Program-made: the position numbers and the translations under genes | Part shown: positions 61,306 through 64,000 of the stretch, one piece after another | Layout: each line of letters opens with the position of its first letter | Position numbering within the stretch: the stretch's first letter is position 1 | From: Sinonovacula constricta | Taxonomy: Eukaryota > Mollusca > Bivalvia > Cardiida > Solecurtidae | Length of the DNA stretch: 64,000 bases | Direction of reading: 5' to 3' | Assembly: GCA_007844125.1 (NCBI GenBank) | Contig: CM017569.1 | Coordinates: forward strand, 6,659,964-6,723,963 | Notes under the pieces: generated by a model | Databases searched by the model: none | What the model saw: the letters and a program-made list of their open reading frames with translations, nothing else | What the model was told of the DNA's origin: nothing

Positions 61306-61689
61306 CTGAAACATGGATAATGGTCAATGGTCAGGGCATGCTGGTTACATGGTCATGGAATGAAGTGATGATGGTTTGAGATGGAGTTTGAGTCCATTTC
61401 AGAGCATGTGATTGGCCAATATAACCTGTCATTCAAATGTTTTACATCAAGGCCTGGGGTTATGAAATATTACGTTTGAAATTAAGGTCATCCTCAAGCA
61501 TCTTATGGGTTGAATTTAGATAAAACATGAAAACATTGCTTATAAGCTGTATGAAAATAATTTTAGCCTCAATCTTAAAATTGGATAACCCTCATTAATC
61601 AGCTGCATATGGTACTCTAACTTAACAGTACCAGGCTCTTGCTAATAGCCACAGGATCCAACTATAAGCTTCATAATCTAATAGTAATG

Positions 61690-61835
61690 CCCAGCTAATG
61701 ATTGGTCGCGTAAGACCCCAGAAATATGTCTGAGTAGAATCAGAGTGCACTGCAGGTCCTCTAGAAGACTTTTCCACAATAAAGTTCTTGCCTTGACTGG
61801 GACTTGAGCCCACTGTGGAAGGTTTAGGAGCTATC
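61690..61835 (-). mobile_element. SINE family 2 copy in ABLIM intron
   Basis: GCCCAGCTAATGATTGGT, TCTGAGTAGAATCAGAGTGC and GGGACTTGAGCCCACTGTGG follow the family order. Confidence 0.55.
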
Positions 61836-62794
61836 AAAGTACATTGAGAACCACAAATTGGATTTCAAGAGAAACAAGAGATGTTTCTAAGACAATTATT
61901 CCCAATTGCTTCCCTGTTTTACCCCAAAACCAAAACAGAAATCACATTCAATACATATGTTACTCACCCCAACTGGGGTCATTTAATACTCAGGATTAAT
62001 GTCTCTATCAAGTTTGAGGATTGCAGCCTCATGTGCTCTTAAGATTTTGATTAAAAAACAAGTTGATCTACTGACTGACATCTGCAAAACAATAAACCCC
62101 CTATTCTTTAAAGGTAGCAGAACAGAGGTTATCATAACAGAATAACATCTCTTATCTAGATCTCTATAATGAAGATCCTAGACAATGTACTAAGTTTAAA
62201 GTGTAAAAAAACCCCTCTTATATCCTCCTTCACAAACCATGTTAAAACATCTAAATGACAATCATGAGTTACAAGTCAAAACCAACCAATCAGCATCTTA
62301 GAAACAGTGTTTTACCCTCGTTCAACATCTAAATACATCAGGCTTATGAACTTGTATTCACCTAACACTGGTGAATTCAGTTTTAACTTTTAAGCAATTA
62401 TAATATTTTTTTAAGTTTAGATGTCTTTGATCTGAATGTCAACTGATTAGTCTGAATACAAGACACAAAAGTTCAAACTCAAAGTTATGCTAAGTAAAGC
62501 AAATTTAAAGTCTAAAAATTATGTGTATGTTAAAACATGTATATGTTAAAACAACAATCACAGTCCTGTGATAAAATGTGATGTTATTTATATACTATGC
62601 ACAACAACGTGACTTTGTTATTAATTTTTGACAATTAAGCTTATACAAGAAAACATGATAAAAAATCATGCAATGCCTGACATACTATAAATCATTTGAA
62701 AGCACCTTTCTTGTTTAACATATTAAAATCTAATTAAGGCACACATTATCATCTCAACTAATAAATCGTTTTGCTTGTCTTTATATAATTCTTA

Positions 62795-62985
62795 GCAGTG
62801 TTACTTGTGACAGTGTCCACAGTTATGAGAAAGAGAAAGATGGATTTCTGAGGACCAAGAATTGACCTTGTATGATCTTGATTACCCATGGTCTGTAAAA
62901 GCCTGGGAAAAAGTAGTGCATGTTCAAATATGTAGGTCCAAGGAGACTAGATGCATCAATTGTGTTTAGGCTGCTTCATATTATA
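62795..62985. repeat. Dispersed repeat, second copy of the 12.8-kb repeat
   Basis: See the phrases listed at 12790-12985. It lies in an ABLIM-like intron. Confidence 0.55.
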
Positions 62986-63214
62986 CCATATATATTGTAA
63001 TCTGTTCTAACTAGACATTCAAATGAATATATGTGTAATGCAGACACACAAGAAATTTATTAATGAACATCATGGTTTTGCAGCTTTATCTTACAGGTTA
63101 AGCTTTTTAATCATCAGGCAGTTTCACCGAAATCAATAGAATTTTTAAAGCTTAGATAAATTATTTAAAAAATAAACTGAAATTGTTGAATTTATCTTTA
63201 ATATTTGTTTTGTG

Positions 63215-63390
63215 TTTGCTGCACACCAACCCAATTATCATCATACTGGTGATGCCCAGCTAGTTACTGCTGGAGACAGACCCCAGACTTAAATCTGGGT
63301 AGAACCACTGGCACACTGCAGATTAGCTGCAAAACCTTCCCACATGAAAGGTTTCGCTCAGACCAAGACCCTAACCTATACACTGAGTTA
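63215..63390 (-). mobile_element. SINE family 2 copy in ABLIM intron
   Basis: CACACCAACCCAATTATCAT, GGGTAGAACCACTGGCACAC and GCAAAACCTTCCCACATGAA match the family closely. Confidence 0.65.
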
Positions 63391-63538
63391 TCAGTAATAA
63401 AAATCTATTAAAAGTGCTAAGTATTTAAGCTTATTTTCTTGATAACAATCAGTAAAAATACATTGTAAGATATTTAAATCCTGTGGTTGATAATGAGAAC
63501 TTCATATCATATCTACTCCGATGCAAACAGATACTAAC

Positions 63539-63618
63539 ATAGTCCAGGGGCCCTCCATATATCCCTGACAGAGGCAGTGTGGCTGCTCGTGGAGCCAGGC
63601 CATAGCCAGGCTTTGGGG
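63539..63618 (-). CDS. ABLIM/dematin-family protein, internal exon (linker)
   Basis: An 80-bp exon with acceptor ATTTCTATTTCAG and donor TAT|GTTAGT. After completing a split codon it encodes 26 residues beginning PKPGYGLAPRAATLPLSG and ending GPLDY, closing in phase 0. This Pro/Gly/Ser-rich segment fits the disordered linker between the LIM domains and the C-terminal headpiece. The assignment rests mainly on its position and phase compatibility with the more recognisable downstream exons. Upstream exons, including the LIM domains expected in an ABLIM, would be beyond 64000. Confidence 0.55.
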
Positions 63619-63714
63619 CTGAAATAGAAATCAGCATCATCAGTATTTTCAGCAGCAACGGAAGAAGAGAACAGTTACAAATTTATAATCCTTATCACAT
63701 ATGTTATCACTACA

Positions 63715-63780
63715 ACCATGTTCATCATCATCATTATCATCTCATTATCATCATCATCAATACTATTATCATTATCACCT
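63715..63780. repeat. (ATC)n microsatellite
   Basis: Imperfect ATC/ATT trinucleotide tract in an ABLIM-like intron. Confidence 0.9.
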
Positions 63781-64000
63781 TGAAAGTATACAGTAATGCA
63801 AGTTTTTCAATATTAACCTTTTACTTGCTGGAAACACTAATAGGGTTGGGGTATGTATTATGTCACTTCCAGTAAGGAACAGTGTTACAGTAAGTGAATA
63901 TGATCAAGTGTGAGTCAGATGAGAGCCAAAATACAACAGGGAGATATAAGTCAAAGATAATATTGTTGAATAAACACTCCTGGTCATCTCACCATGTCTC

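Overview
This window looks like nuclear DNA from a mollusc, most likely a bivalve. It is AT-rich and intron-rich, has no prokaryotic gene organisation, and is full of tRNA-derived SINEs, foldback and TIR elements, and interspersed elements with internal tandem monomers and ACGA/ACGG-type tails, a style typical of bivalve genomes. Species cannot be set from the sequence alone.

Two protein-coding genes are supported, both on the minus strand and both incomplete. The first is the 5' end of a ferlin (dysferlin/myoferlin/otoferlin family): start codon at 46021, exon 1 at 45928-46021, exon 2 at 45503-45558 and exon 3 at 11501-11592. Together they encode about 80 residues of an N-terminal C2A domain. 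Exons 2 and 3 are separated by an intron of about 33.9 kb, and the gene continues past position 1. The second is the 3' end of an ABLIM/dematin-family actin-binding gene: five exons at 63539-63618, 61228-61305, 57297-57380, 55971-56042 and 54729-54842, ending in a villin-headpiece domain and stop. Its 5' part lies beyond 64000. It lies upstream of the ferlin gene in the same orientation. Exon phases agree across all junctions in both genes.

Layout. 1-11500: ferlin intron 3, with an exact 193-bp direct repeat, a TA-flanked pogo-like element, SINEs, a SINE split by a foldback MITE, two perfect palindromes, and a possible decayed copy of exon 3. 11593-45502: giant ferlin intron 2, with TTAA-flanked TIR elements, several SINE copies, four tandem-monomer interspersed elements, a decayed protein-coding remnant (23.2-23.8 kb), and minisatellites of 34, 27, 26, 27, 27 and 21 bp. 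Between the two 27-bp arrays near 37 kb is a dense cluster of TTCnnGAA motifs, the heat-shock-element core. 46-48 kb: ferlin 5' flank with a uORF, an (AT)n/(TG)n tract and a cluster of CCAAT boxes. 47-54.7 kb: array-poor and T-rich on the minus strand, possibly a long 3' UTR of the ABLIM-like gene. 54.7-64 kb: ABLIM-like exons and introns, including a 2.6-kb 70/68-bp minisatellite and a short segment with coding-like frames on both strands.

Most long open frames in the window are translations of tandem repeats and are not genes. The two genes share a general theme (a membrane-trafficking C2 protein and an actin-linking LIM/headpiece protein), but nothing in the sequence shows that they act together.
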